Shown here piece after piece: positions 32,765-41,905 of a stretch of DNA of 64,000 nt. How positions within the stretch are numbered: the stretch's first letter is position 1; each line of letters begins with the position of its first letter. Source of the DNA: Polycyclovorans sp964425915 (GTDB taxonomy: Bacteria; Pseudomonadota; Gammaproteobacteria; Nevskiales; Nevskiaceae); contig CAYROO010000004.1 of NCBI GenBank assembly GCA_964425915.1, positions 62,001 to 126,000 of the forward strand, written 5' to 3'. A program made the translations under genes and the position numbers. The notes beneath the pieces are model-generated. The model was not told the origin of the DNA. It ran no database searches and saw only the letters and a program-made list of their open reading frames with translations.

Positions 32765-32865
32765 TCAGGGAGTAGCCTGCCTTCGCAACGAAGGTGCGCC
32801 CGTCAACAAACTTGGTCGGTTTCGGCCATGGCGCGCGCGGCAATGCTTGGCGAGACTTTTGACTT
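32765..32865 (+). promoter_or_regulatory. yybP-ykoY (manganese) riboswitch
   Basis: The conserved landmarks of the yybP-ykoY motif occur in order: GGGAGTAG (32768-32775), GCCCGTCAACAAACT (32798-32812), GGCCATGGCG (32824-32833) and CGAGACTTTTGAC (32851-32863). The element sits 37 nt upstream of a TMEM165/GDT1-family transporter, a standard manganese-exporter partner of this riboswitch. A GC-rich inverted repeat (CCCCGGG to CAGGGG, about 32871-32893) between it and the ATG could form the expression platform by masking the ribosome site. Mn2+ binding is known for the class; it is inferred here. Confidence 0.88.
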
Positions 32866-32901
32866 CGTGACCCCGGGCCGGGCCGGCAGGGGAACGGAGT
32901 C

Positions 32902-33519
32902 ATGTTCAGTCGCTGGCCCCTTGGAGTTCACATGGAAGGGTTTTGGGCCTCACTGGGCCTCGTGGCAGTCGCCGAGATCGGTGACAAGACACAACTGTTG
33001 TCGTTCGTATTGGCCACGCGTTTTCGGGGTCACGCTGTGGCCATTGTGATGGGGATCCTCCTGGCCACCGTGGCCAACCATCTGTTGGCCGCCAGTGTCG
33101 GGAGCTGGGTCGCCTCGGTATTGCCCCCCGAGCTGCTGCGGTGGGCGCTCGGCCTGGGATTTCTGGCCTTCGCGGTCTGGGCGCTGGTGCCCGATCGGCT
33201 GGATGGCGACGCCATTCGTATCTCTGCGCGGGGTGCGTTCCTGACGGCGGCCGGCCTGTTCTTCCTGGCGGAAATGGGCGACAAGACGCAACTCGTCACG
33301 GTGGCGCTGGGGGCGCAGTACGGCAGTCTGCTGGCCGTTTCGGCCGGGACGACGCTGGGGATGATGGTGGCCAACGTGCCGGCCGTTCTCCTCGGCGAGC
33401 GGCTGGCGCAGCGGTATCCGCTGCAGCGTATGCGCTTCGTCGCGGCGGCACTCTTTGCGCTGTTTGCGGTCTTGATACTGGTCGGCGCCGACAGCCAGTT
33501 GATTGATGCGTTGCGATAA
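32902..33519 (+). CDS. TMEM165/GDT1-family cation (Mn2+) exporter
   Basis: 205 residues with six predicted membrane helices. The family signature E-x-G-D-K-T occurs twice, AEIGDKTQLLS (about 24-34) and AEMGDKTQLVT (about 122-132), in two homologous halves. Proteins of this family (MneA of Vibrio) export manganese at the inner membrane. The start at 32902 has GGAG 5 nt upstream; ATG at 32932 is an alternative that trims ten residues. Control by the yybP-ykoY riboswitch fits Mn2+-induced expression. Confidence 0.9.
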   Translation: MFSRWPLGVHMEGFWASLGLVAVAEIGDKTQLLSFVLATRFRGHAVAIVMGILLATVANHLLAASVGSWVASVLPPELLRWALGLGFLAFAVWALVPDRLDGDAIRISARGAFLTAAGLFFLAEMGDKTQLVTVALGAQYGSLLAVSAGTTLGMMVANVPAVLLGERLAQRYPLQRMRFVAAALFALFAVLILVGADSQLIDALR

Positions 33520-33557
33520 TGGCGGCCCCGACGCCACCCACCCTACTGGAGTTCAAG

Positions 33558-33827
33558 ATGAAACGCTTGCAAACAATCCTGGTCGGTCTGGCCTTCCTGC
33601 CTGCGGCCGCGATGGCGGACGCCGACTGTACGGCCCACCCGAAAGACCAATGGAAGACCGAGGCGGAAGCCCGCACGCACTTCGAGGCTCAGGGCTATCA
33701 GATCCGCAAACTGAAAGTTTCGGGCGACTGCTACGAGTTCTATGGGTTCACCGCGGACGGTCGCAAGGCTGAGGTCTATTTCGATACCAAGACCTTGGCC
33801 GTGGTGAAGTCGGAAATCGAAGACTGA
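33558..33827 (+). CDS. Periplasmic PepSY-domain protein
   Basis: 89 residues from MKRLQTILVG; the upstream ATG at 33519 overlaps the transporter stop and would place 13 residues before the signal peptide. The signal peptide ends AAAMA-DADC. The mature part is one PepSY unit (WKTEAEARTHFEAQGYQIRK then DGRKAEVYFDTKTLAVV) of the kind found with cytochrome b561 and two-component systems. It ends 3 nt before the b561 gene. Probably a small periplasmic redox or protease-inhibitor-like accessory protein. Confidence 0.85.
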   Translation: MKRLQTILVGLAFLPAAAMADADCTAHPKDQWKTEAEARTHFEAQGYQIRKLKVSGDCYEFYGFTADGRKAEVYFDTKTLAVVKSEIED

Positions 33828-33830
33828 TCG

Positions 33831-34397
33831 ATGCCGACACGGTCGTCGGGCTCGGAGGCGCAGCATGTCTGGCCGTTGCCCTTGCGTCTGGCGCATTGGA
33901 CGTTGGCGACATTGGTCATCATCAATCTGTTCAACGATCACGGCGGCGAGATCCATCGCTGGATCGGCTATGCCGCCGCCGTCGTGGTCGGTTTTCGGCT
34001 GATTTATGGAATGTTCACGGGTCATCGGCCCGCGCGCTTGCACTGGCCTGGAGCCTCCAGCCTGTGGACGCATGCACGCGCCATGATGCGCGGGTCGGTA
34101 TCGCGGGTCGCTGGCCACAATCCGCTGGGTGCGGCAATGACGCTGTGGCTCTGGTGTCTGGTGCTATTGCTGGGGCTGTCCGGCTGGGTCGGCCGGTGGG
34201 ATCGTTTCTGGGGCGAGGATTGGCCTCAGGATCTTCATGCGGCGTTCGCGCTGATGCTCGAGGTCAGCGTCATCGTTCATCTCGCGGGGGTGGTCATCAG
34301 CAGTCTGCTGGAACGGCAGAATTTGGTGGCGGCGATGATCAGTGGTATCAAACGGGTCGACCCGCCCACGCCTGGTGAGGACGCCTCCGGAGCCTGA
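33831..34397 (+). CDS. Cytochrome b561-family membrane protein
   Basis: 188 residues with four membrane helices. Potential heme-ligating His residues lie in helices near LRLAHWTLATL (about 21), GEIHRWIGYAA (about 42), QDLHAAFALMLEVSVIVHLAG (about 137 and 152). Bacterial b561 proteins carry electrons between a membrane quinone and a periplasmic partner. The PepSY gene 3 nt upstream is the usual companion in proteobacteria. Likely inner membrane; electron donor and acceptor unknown. Confidence 0.85.
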   Translation: MPTRSSGSEAQHVWPLPLRLAHWTLATLVIINLFNDHGGEIHRWIGYAAAVVVGFRLIYGMFTGHRPARLHWPGASSLWTHARAMMRGSVSRVAGHNPLGAAMTLWLWCLVLLLGLSGWVGRWDRFWGEDWPQDLHAAFALMLEVSVIVHLAGVVISSLLERQNLVAAMISGIKRVDPPTPGEDASGA

Positions 34398-34506
34398 CCA
34401 AACCCCGCCGTCGGGCGGTCGGCAATGACCGTTAACGGGTCCTGATGGACCTTCGGCCCGCATCTTGCTTGGGTGGTTGTTGTAACTCTGCAATGGAGCG
34501 CCGCCC

Positions 34507-35217
34507 GTGGAAACCCCTGACTTCGCACGTCTTGGCCATCCGCCCCTGGCATCGGCGGATCTGAATTTTCTGTTCTCGCATTTCCCGGGCCAATTGGATG
34601 TGCCGCGGGCCATGGCTGAAATCAGTGAGTTCTTCAACACCCTCGATTCGCTGCTCGATGCCCGGTTCGTCTACGACGCCCTGTGTGACGCCGAGACACT
34701 GGATTTGCCGGTGACGCCACAGCTGTGGTTTGAGGTGATGCTGCGACAGGCGCTGCCAGGGCGGCGCAGTCGTCAGGAGCACCAGGCCCTGCACTACCTG
34801 GCGCATTTGCTCGGGCTGTTCGTGCGCGCTGAACGTCTGCGGCGCATTCAGGATGGCGAGGCGGCCGACTTCGACTATCTGGTCGACTTAGTGGCGGAGG
34901 AGCAGGCCGCGGGGCCTGACCGACGTTTTCTGGTGCAGGCCCATATCGCCAATTACGCCCTGTTCGTCGGCGGCGTCTGGGCCGACTGGGTTGAGCACCG
35001 GCACCGTTACGCCCGGCGCCCGGTTACGGTCGGCTACTTCTGCGACATGGGGGCGTCGCGCTATCTCAGTGTCAGCCGTCATCCGCGCGCTCAGGAATTC
35101 GGCCTGCATACGGTGTTTCGTGAGCTGGCCGAGCGCTTCGATTACTACCGCGGTGGTCTGGAAGCGCTGGCGGCCCGACATCTGTTTTCGCAGCCGGCGC
35201 GCCTGCAGTTCGCCTAG
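34507..35217 (+). CDS. Hypothetical protein
   Basis: 236 residues, GTG start with GGAG about 9 nt upstream. Mostly alpha-helical, with LHYLAHLLGLFVRAERLRRI at about 97-116 and VGYFCDMGASRYLSVSRHPR at about 174-193. No signal peptide or membrane segment. No family recognised. It stands alone between the b561 gene and the GH3 gene, 109 nt downstream of the former. Conserved-looking composition suggests a real gene. Confidence 0.65.
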   Translation: METPDFARLGHPPLASADLNFLFSHFPGQLDVPRAMAEISEFFNTLDSLLDARFVYDALCDAETLDLPVTPQLWFEVMLRQALPGRRSRQEHQALHYLAHLLGLFVRAERLRRIQDGEAADFDYLVDLVAEEQAAGPDRRFLVQAHIANYALFVGGVWADWVEHRHRYARRPVTVGYFCDMGASRYLSVSRHPRAQEFGLHTVFRELAERFDYYRGGLEALAARHLFSQPARLQFA

Positions 35218-35283
35218 CCTCGTCCAAACCGGGGATTCCCGGTCCGGTCGCCCGGCATAGCGTGCACGTCGGGAGGATCAACA

Positions 35284-37647
35284 ATGAATAGATGGCGCAA
35301 AGCCTGGGTGTGGATGGTGGCGGCCGGTCTGTCGGCGTGTGGCGGTTCGGAGCCCTTATCGGCCGGGGCCGGCGCCCGCCTGATCGGGGACTGTGGCGAT
35401 CCCCAGCAACGTCCCTGGTGCGATACCACGCTGAGCCCGTCCGAACGCGCTGACCGCTTGCTCGCGGCCATGACCTTGATGCAGAAGATTTCGCTGCTGG
35501 CCGGGGACGACCCGGTCTCAGTGGCATCGGGCGATCCCTATGTGGGGATTTCCGAAGGCATTCCGGCACTGGGCATTCCCGATTTGCGGATGACCGATGG
35601 TCCCGTGGGCGTGCGCGGCAGTCCCACCACCGCCATGCCGATTCCATTGGCACTGGCGGCCACATTTGATCCGACACTGGCTTACGCCACCGGCGCGGCG
35701 ATTGCCAATGAAGTGCGCCACAAGGGCAATGATGTCTTGCATGGCCCTGTCGGCGACCTGGTGCGTAATCCCCTTGCCGGGCGCACCTTCGAGACTTTTG
35801 GCGAAGATCCCTGGCTGGCAACACGGATGACCGTCGAATGGGTGCGGGGGGCGCAATCCGAGGGTGTGCTGGCCAATCCCAAGCACTTCCTGATGAACAC
35901 GCAGGAAGGCATTGTTGGCGTGCCACCCCTGCTGTCTCTGGTGGGCGGTCGACAGACCGTCAATGCGGTGGTGGATGACCGCACGCTGCACGAGGTGTAT
36001 TTGCCGCCGTTCGAAGCCGCCGTGCGTGAAGCAGATGCCGCGACGCTGATGTGCGCCTATAACTATGTCAACGGCGAGCCTGCCTGCGGTAGTGTCCAGC
36101 TGCAGCAGACCATCCTTCGGGATCTGTGGGACTTCGACGGATTCCTGATCTCCGATTACGTGCTGGCGGTGAAGGACACCGCGCGTTCGATTCAGGCCGG
36201 CGCCATCATCGAGATGCCGTTCGCCCTGTTCTACCAGCCCTTGCTGGTGCAGGCAGCGGTGCTGAGCGGGCAGTTGGGCATCGACACGCTGGATGCGCGG
36301 GTGGGCGACATTTTGCGCACCCTGTTCCGCTTTGGCTTCTTTGACCGACCGCGCTATGTACGCAATGACGCCCTGATCGATCAGGCTGCCCACGCGGCGG
36401 TGGCGCAATCGGTGATCGAGCAGGGCACCGTGCTGCTCCGCAATAGCGGTGTGCTGCCGATTACTCCGGACGTACAGCGTATCGCGGTGATTGGCGAGTC
36501 GGCGGTGATGCGGCCCAGTGGCGGCGGCTCGTCCAATGTCACGCCGTTTCGTTTCGTGTCGCCGCTGGAGGCCATTACCGCGCGTGCGGGGCCGTCGGTG
36601 GTGGTGGAGCACGCGCCCGGCGATGACCGCGATGCGGCATTGGCATTGGCGGCGGCCGCTGATCTGGTGTTGCTGTTTGCTGCCGATGTCGCCACCGAAG
36701 GCGTCGACAAGCTCTGCCTGTCGCTCGACTGCACGGTTGCGGATGTACCCGACAGCCTGTTGCTGAATAACCTCCAGGGCGGTGCCCCCGATCTGCTGGA
36801 TCTGCTGCTGGACCCGATTGTGACCCGCTCGCCGGTGGCACCGGTTCTCGATCAGGTGTTCGGTCCCATCGTGCTGGGGGCGCCGGTGCTTCCGGTCTCG
36901 CAACGTGACCAGGAAGGCTTGATTCGCGCTGTCGCAGCCGCCAACCCAGCGACGGTGGTGGTGCTGCAGACCTCGGGTGCAGTACTGACACCCTGGCGCG
37001 AGGACGTCGCCGCCCTGCTGGCAGCTTGGTATCCGGGTCAGGAAGCTGGAAGCGGGCTGGCGCGGGTCCTGTTCGGGGATACCGATCCCGGCGGTCGATT
37101 GCCGGTGAGCTTTCCCGATGCCGAAGCCGATACGCCGGTTGCTGGCAACTTCAGCCGCTATCCCGGCCTCGCCAATCAGGCGATCCACGACGAGGGCGTG
37201 TTCATCGGCTACCGCTGGTTCGAGGCCAATGCGGTTGCACCGGCTTTTCCGTTTGGATTCGGGCTGTCTTACACGCAGAGCCAGTTTGAGGCCGCCTCGG
37301 TTGAGGATGAGGGCGATCACGCGGCGGTGGCGGTGACGCTGCGGAATCTCGGCGATCGTGCGGGATGGGTGGTGCCGCAGGTCTATCTCGGCGTGCCAAC
37401 GCCCGCATCACCGGTTGAGCAACCGCCGGCCAAGCTGATCGCGGCCGGAAAATTCTGGCTCGAGCCTGGCGAGAGCCTTCGGGTCACCTTGCCGGTGCAT
37501 CAACGGGATTTCGCCTACTGGGACGTCGAATCCGGGGCTTGGGTGGTTGCGCCGGGCTGTTACCCGCTGTTACTCGGTCGCCATGTGTTGGATCGGCAGC
37601 GGGTGGGGCAAGTGTCGCGTGCCGGCGGTCGATGCGAGGGCGGATAA
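35284..37647 (+). CDS. Glycoside hydrolase family 3 lipoprotein (beta-glucosidase type)
   Basis: 787 residues, with lipoprotein signal AAGLSAC followed by GGSEP. The N-terminal TIM-barrel domain has LRMTDGPVGVRGSPTTAMP (about 101-120) and the nucleophile Asp in GFLISDYV (about 287). The second alpha/beta sandwich domain (about 390-640) and C-terminal fibronectin-like domain (about 690-780, AFPFGFGLSYTQSQFE precedes it) match full-length GH3 enzymes. It releases terminal beta-linked sugars at the cell surface or periplasm. GGAGG lies 5 nt before ATG. Substrate not determined. Confidence 0.92.
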   Translation: MNRWRKAWVWMVAAGLSACGGSEPLSAGAGARLIGDCGDPQQRPWCDTTLSPSERADRLLAAMTLMQKISLLAGDDPVSVASGDPYVGISEGIPALGIPDLRMTDGPVGVRGSPTTAMPIPLALAATFDPTLAYATGAAIANEVRHKGNDVLHGPVGDLVRNPLAGRTFETFGEDPWLATRMTVEWVRGAQSEGVLANPKHFLMNTQEGIVGVPPLLSLVGGRQTVNAVVDDRTLHEVYLPPFEAAVREADAATLMCAYNYVNGEPACGSVQLQQTILRDLWDFDGFLISDYVLAVKDTARSIQAGAIIEMPFALFYQPLLVQAAVLSGQLGIDTLDARVGDILRTLFRFGFFDRPRYVRNDALIDQAAHAAVAQSVIEQGTVLLRNSGVLPITPDVQRIAVIGESAVMRPSGGGSSNVTPFRFVSPLEAITARAGPSVVVEHAPGDDRDAALALAAAADLVLLFAADVATEGVDKLCLSLDCTVADVPDSLLLNNLQGGAPDLLDLLLDPIVTRSPVAPVLDQVFGPIVLGAPVLPVSQRDQEGLIRAVAAANPATVVVLQTSGAVLTPWREDVAALLAAWYPGQEAGSGLARVLFGDTDPGGRLPVSFPDAEADTPVAGNFSRYPGLANQAIHDEGVFIGYRWFEANAVAPAFPFGFGLSYTQSQFEAASVEDEGDHAAVAVTLRNLGDRAGWVVPQVYLGVPTPASPVEQPPAKLIAAGKFWLEPGESLRVTLPVHQRDFAYWDVESGAWVVAPGCYPLLLGRHVLDRQRVGQVSRAGGRCEGG

Positions 37648-37809
37648 CGAACGTCGAAGATCCGACAGGCGCCATTGGTCGGCATCTCGACGCCTCCCGG
37701 CGCCAGGGCCCGGCGAGAGGTATCCGGTCTCCGATATAAGGAGTCACATCGACAGTCCCGCGGCCCAGCGCTTGCAGCTGTCGGAATGACAACGATCGGG
37801 AGTGTCGCC

Positions 37810-38907
37810 ATGGAATCGAGATTGACCGCGTTCTCCACCGGACCGCTGCCGTTGCCCATGCGACTACCGGCCGCCTGGCGAACCCCCAGTCGACTGTTGT
37901 TCCTGGCCGGGGTCTGGGTATTTACCGTGACCGCGCTGATTGTCGCGGGCGCACCCACAGACGGGTTTCTGATTCGCGTGACAGCAGCGGCCGCCTTGGT
38001 ATCGCTGGCCGGCCTGCTGTTTTCGCCGCCGTCTGAACGCAACCGGGTGTATCTGTGGTCACTGCTGTGTCTTGCGGCGGTCGGGACGCTCACCCATGCC
38101 ATGCCCGTGCAGGGGGGAAGATCAATCGCGACCGAACTCATCGCGATTTTCGTGGTGGTGGGTGTGGTACTCGGTGATTTTCGTGCAGTCGGGCCAGGTC
38201 TGCGGGCGATGGCCGCCGTCGGCGTGGCGCTGGTGACGCTGGCATTGTGGGCGGCCGAGTCGAGAAGTGCTGCCTTACAGGCGGGCCTGTGGGCCATGAC
38301 CCTGCTGCTGGCGGTGGCATTCGTGCTGCGGCTGCAGCGGCAAGCCGCAGACAGCGCGGATTCCCTGCTCGATGCCACCCGTCATGCAGCCCTCACCGAT
38401 CCGCTGAGCGGCCTCAACAATCGTCGCGGCTGGGCGGCCCAGGCTGAGCGGGTCTACGCCCAGGCCCAACGGGAACGCCGCCCATTGACGGTGGCGATGA
38501 TCGACGCTGACCACTTCAAACAGCTGAATGACCGCTACGGCCACGCCGCCGGCGACGCGGCCATTCAGGCGCTGGCGGATCAGGTGCGGGTGTTCACGCG
38601 CCGGCCGCTGGATGTGGCGTGCCGATTCGGTGGTGAGGAGTTTGCGGTGATCTGGTACGACTGCGGTGCCGAAGAGGGGCAGGCGCTGGCATCGCAACTG
38701 CGCGAGACCATCGCCCGTTCACCTGTCGTGCATGAGGGCCAAGCGATCGCCATGACCGTGAGTATCGGCCTGGCACAGCTGGTGCCCGACGAGGGCCAGT
38801 CGCTTGCGCTCGCCCTGGCCTCGGCCGATGCGGCGCTGTATGCGGCCAAGGCTTCCGGGCGCAACCGAGTGGCCAGCAAGGCCTATCTGCCACGCCAGGC
38901 GGCCTGA
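37810..38907 (+). CDS. Diguanylate cyclase (GGDEF) with membrane sensor region
   Basis: 365 residues. The N-terminal half has about six hydrophobic segments (about 30-200), forming a membrane-embedded sensory region, then a GGDEF domain with TDPLSGLNNRRGW and active-site RFGGEEFAVIW (about 275-286). An RxxD inhibitory site (RPLD) lies five residues before GGEEF, so c-di-GMP product inhibition is expected. The start at 37810 is chosen for GGGAG 7 nt upstream; 37786 and 37675 are alternatives. It synthesises c-di-GMP, probably controlling attachment or motility. Confidence 0.9.
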   Translation: MESRLTAFSTGPLPLPMRLPAAWRTPSRLLFLAGVWVFTVTALIVAGAPTDGFLIRVTAAAALVSLAGLLFSPPSERNRVYLWSLLCLAAVGTLTHAMPVQGGRSIATELIAIFVVVGVVLGDFRAVGPGLRAMAAVGVALVTLALWAAESRSAALQAGLWAMTLLLAVAFVLRLQRQAADSADSLLDATRHAALTDPLSGLNNRRGWAAQAERVYAQAQRERRPLTVAMIDADHFKQLNDRYGHAAGDAAIQALADQVRVFTRRPLDVACRFGGEEFAVIWYDCGAEEGQALASQLRETIARSPVVHEGQAIAMTVSIGLAQLVPDEGQSLALALASADAALYAAKASGRNRVASKAYLPRQAA

Positions 38908-38958
38908 GACGCCGCCGTTCCGGAGTACACTCGGGGCACTGTCGACCCGGGGGGAACA

Positions 38959-40788
38959 ATGGCAGCGGAGTCGGTTGGAGGGGATCTGCTGAAGGTGGTG
39001 TCGCTGCTGGGGGCGGGGGTGGTGGCGGTCCCCCTGTTTCGCCGGCTCGGCCTGGGATCGGTGTTGGGCTATCTGGCCGCCGGCTTGCTGGTGGGACCGT
39101 TTGGGCTTGGCATCATCGAAGAGCCCGAAGCGGTCCTCCACTTCGCCGAGATTGGCGTGGTGATGTTCCTGTTCATCATCGGGCTTGAAATGCAGCCCTC
39201 GCGCCTGTGGAACCTACGGCGCCAGATCTTCGGCCTGGGCTTGTTACAGGTGACGCTGTGCGGCGCCCTGCTGACCAGTATTGGCATCTCGCTGGGGCTA
39301 CCGCCTGCCACCGCGTTTGTTGCAGCGTCGGGCCTGACCCTGTCCTCGACCGCGATGGTCATGCAACTGCTGGATGAGCGCGGCGAAAGTGCCACCCCCG
39401 GCGGCCAGTCCATCGTGTCGGTGCTGCTGCTCGAAGACCTTGCCATCGTGCCCTTGCTCGCCATTGTCGCCCTGTTGGCGCCCGACGCCGCCAGTGACGG
39501 CGGTGGCGGCGGGCGTTGGGCGGATGTCGCCTGGGGGATGGCGGCGATCGCTGGGCTGGTGGTGGCGGGGCGCTGGCTGCTCAGCCCGTTGTTTGCGGTA
39601 CTGGCCGCGGCGCGTGCGCGTGAGGTGATGACGGCTGCGGCGCTGCTGGTGGTGTTGGGCGCTGCACTGTTGATGCAGTGGGGTGGGTTGTCGATGGCGA
39701 TGGGTGCGTTCCTGGCCGGCGTGATGTTGTCCGAGTCCAGTTTTCGGCATCAGCTGGAAGCCGATATTGAGCCCTTCCGCGGCATTCTGCTCGGCCTGTT
39801 CTTTCTCGGCGTGGGCATGTCGCTGGACCTGGGCGTCTTCGCGCGCGACTGGCCGCTACTGGTGGGCGGGGTGATCGCCTTCAAGGTGCTCAAGGGCGGC
39901 ACGGTCTATGCCGTTGCGCGGCTCACCCGCAGTGGTCACGCCATGGCCTTGCACCGGTCGCTGGCGATGTCGCAGGGCGGCGAGTTTGCCTTTGTTCTGT
40001 TTGGCGCGGCTGCGGCGGTGGCCTTGTTCGACCCGGTTTTGCAGGCACGGCTGACCGCCGTGGTGATTCTGTCCATGGCGCTGACGCCGCTCGGGATGCT
40101 GCTGCTGCGTTGGCTTCAACCCCGCCCGCAGCATTCCATGGAGGGTGTCGATGTGGCCGAGGGGCTGGAGGGATCGGTGCTGGTGATTGGCTTCGGCCGA
40201 TTCGGTCAGGTGGCCAGCCAGGCGCTGTTGGCGCGGGGGATCGACGTCACCATTATCGACATCGACACCGATCGTATTCGCAACGCGGCACGCTTCGGCT
40301 TCAAGGTCTACTTTGGCGACGGCACCCGCCTGGACGTGTTGAACGCCTGTGGCGCCGAGCGCGCTGACGCCATTGCGGTGTGTGTAAACGATCGGGCTGC
40401 TGCCACACAGATCGCCCATCTGGTCCGTCACAGCTTTCCGCAGGCCAAGGTGCTGGTGCGGGCCTACGACCGTGCCCATGCGCTGTCCCTGATTCACGAG
40501 GGTGTGGACTATCAGATGCGGGAAACCCTGGGTTCGGCACTGGCTTTTGGCGAGGCCACGCTGCGGGCGCTGGGCGTTCCGCCGGAAGAAGCCGCCGAAA
40601 TCAGTGACGACGTTCGGCGGCGCGATGCCGAACGCCTGTCGCTCGAAGTGACCGGTGGTATCGGCGCGGGTCGCGATCTGCTGCTGGGCAACGCGCCAGT
40701 CCCGGTCCCCCTGACCACACCGAAGCGCGCCGGGCAGGCCCTCAATGAAGCTGCCGCACAGGCCACATCGCGCGAGGCCGGTGGCTGA
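38959..40788 (+). CDS. KefB/KefC-like CPA2 cation:proton antiporter
   Basis: 609 residues. The N-terminal about 385 residues form 12-13 membrane helices of the Na+/H+ exchanger type (ASGLTLSSTAMVMQLLDERG, then GAFLAGVMLSESSF). It continues into a TrkA-N/RCK nucleotide-binding domain with VLVIGFGRFGQVASQALLAR (about 405-424). Members exchange K+ or Na+ for protons and are gated by NAD(H) or glutathione adducts. No KefF/KefG-type partner is adjacent, so the gating ligand is open. GGGGGAA lies just before ATG. Confidence 0.9.
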   Translation: MAAESVGGDLLKVVSLLGAGVVAVPLFRRLGLGSVLGYLAAGLLVGPFGLGIIEEPEAVLHFAEIGVVMFLFIIGLEMQPSRLWNLRRQIFGLGLLQVTLCGALLTSIGISLGLPPATAFVAASGLTLSSTAMVMQLLDERGESATPGGQSIVSVLLLEDLAIVPLLAIVALLAPDAASDGGGGGRWADVAWGMAAIAGLVVAGRWLLSPLFAVLAAARAREVMTAAALLVVLGAALLMQWGGLSMAMGAFLAGVMLSESSFRHQLEADIEPFRGILLGLFFLGVGMSLDLGVFARDWPLLVGGVIAFKVLKGGTVYAVARLTRSGHAMALHRSLAMSQGGEFAFVLFGAAAAVALFDPVLQARLTAVVILSMALTPLGMLLLRWLQPRPQHSMEGVDVAEGLEGSVLVIGFGRFGQVASQALLARGIDVTIIDIDTDRIRNAARFGFKVYFGDGTRLDVLNACGAERADAIAVCVNDRAAATQIAHLVRHSFPQAKVLVRAYDRAHALSLIHEGVDYQMRETLGSALAFGEATLRALGVPPEEAAEISDDVRRRDAERLSLEVTGGIGAGRDLLLGNAPVPVPLTTPKRAGQALNEAAAQATSREAGG

Positions 40789-40819
40789 GAGGGGTCAGTA
40801 ATCCCAGCGACTGACGTCG

Positions 40820-41905
40820 TTAGATTTCGATCAGCAGTTTGCGCCCGGGCCTGAGGACGGCACTGGGCTCGATGCGGTTCCACGCGCACAGCGCGGACAC
40901 GCTCACCTTGTGGCGCCGCGCGATATGCCAGAGCGAGTCACCCGGCGCCACCACCACCACCTTGCGATTGGCGGGCGGCTGCGGCGGAAAGTGGCCGGAC
41001 GCCAGCGCCGCGGCGAGCGCGTCGGCATCCTGCTCTGCCACCAGGACGAAGTCTTTGCCATGGGTGTCGCGAAGGTGACGCAGGCCGGGGTTGTATTGGC
41101 GCAGGCGCTCGACCGAAATACCCGCCGATTCTGCGGCTGACCTGAGGTCCACCGGCTGCGCCAGGGGCAGGGTGCGGCCCGCCTGGCGATTGGGAATGGC
41201 AGGGAGGGTCACCCCGAAACGGGCAGGGTCCTGGATCAACAGCGCCAGGCCGAGCAGCCGCGGTACATGCTCGCGCGTCTCCCGGGGCAGTTGCAGGTCC
41301 CAGAAGCTGCGGCTGCCCGCTTCCCGCAGGGCCTGACGCAACTTACCGCGGCCGACGTTGTAGGCCGCCAGGGCCAACAACCAGTTGTCGAAGCTGTCGT
41401 GCAGGTTGTACAGATAGGTCAGCGCGGCGCGGGTGCTGGCAACGGCATCGCTACGGGCGTCGTAGTTGGCGCCGTGCGTCAGGCCAAGGGCGCGGCTGGT
41501 GGTCGGTACGAACTGCCAAAGTCCCCCGGCTTCGCGCTGACTGGTGGCGCGCGCATCAAAGCCGGACTCCACCGCCGGCAGCAGGGCGATCTCCAGTGGC
41601 ATGTCGCGCAGTTCCACGGCTTCGACGATGTACCACAGGAAGGGCTCGGAGCGTTCCAGCATGCGGGACAGTTGCAGCGGATGGGTGGCGTAGTGCCGCG
41701 CCCACTGCACCACCTCGGGATGCTCGGGATCGACCATGCGCATGCCACTGCTGATCCGTGTCCAGATCGTGTCGTCGGCTGAGTGCTCGGCAGCGCCGGC
41801 CGCACTGCCGAAAACCAGTAGGCCCGCCAGCAGGGCCGTGGCCCATCCCCGTAATCGTGTCATCCGACGAACGGTAGCGAAGCCGTCATCGAAGGGCAAC
41901 TTCAT
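40820..41905 (-). CDS. mltD: Membrane-bound lytic murein transglycosylase with LysM (MltD-like)
   Basis: 361 residues. A signal sequence (about residues 15-38) is followed by an SLT domain whose catalytic Glu is in LLPAVESGFDARATSQREAGGLWQFVP (about 106-132), then NVGRGKLR, and a single C-terminal LysM-like unit VVVAPGDSLWHIARRHKVSV (about 313-332). It cleaves peptidoglycan glycan strands to 1,6-anhydro products. E. coli MltD (452 aa) has two LysM units and a lipobox; here only one LysM is clear and no lipobox. Start 41905 overlaps the gloB stop by ATGA; 41863 is an alternative. Confidence 0.85.
   Translation of the reverse strand: MKLPFDDGFATVRRMTRLRGWATALLAGLLVFGSAAGAAEHSADDTIWTRISSGMRMVDPEHPEVVQWARHYATHPLQLSRMLERSEPFLWYIVEAVELRDMPLEIALLPAVESGFDARATSQREAGGLWQFVPTTSRALGLTHGANYDARSDAVASTRAALTYLYNLHDSFDNWLLALAAYNVGRGKLRQALREAGSRSFWDLQLPRETREHVPRLLGLALLIQDPARFGVTLPAIPNRQAGRTLPLAQPVDLRSAAESAGISVERLRQYNPGLRHLRDTHGKDFVLVAEQDADALAAALASGHFPPQPPANRKVVVVAPGDSLWHIARRHKVSVSALCAWNRIEPSAVLRPGRKLLIEI

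Noticed and set aside
35518..37320. 600-codon open frame antisense to the GH3 gene
   Set aside because: Same effect of high GC and codon use; the sense protein is a full-length GH3 enzyme.
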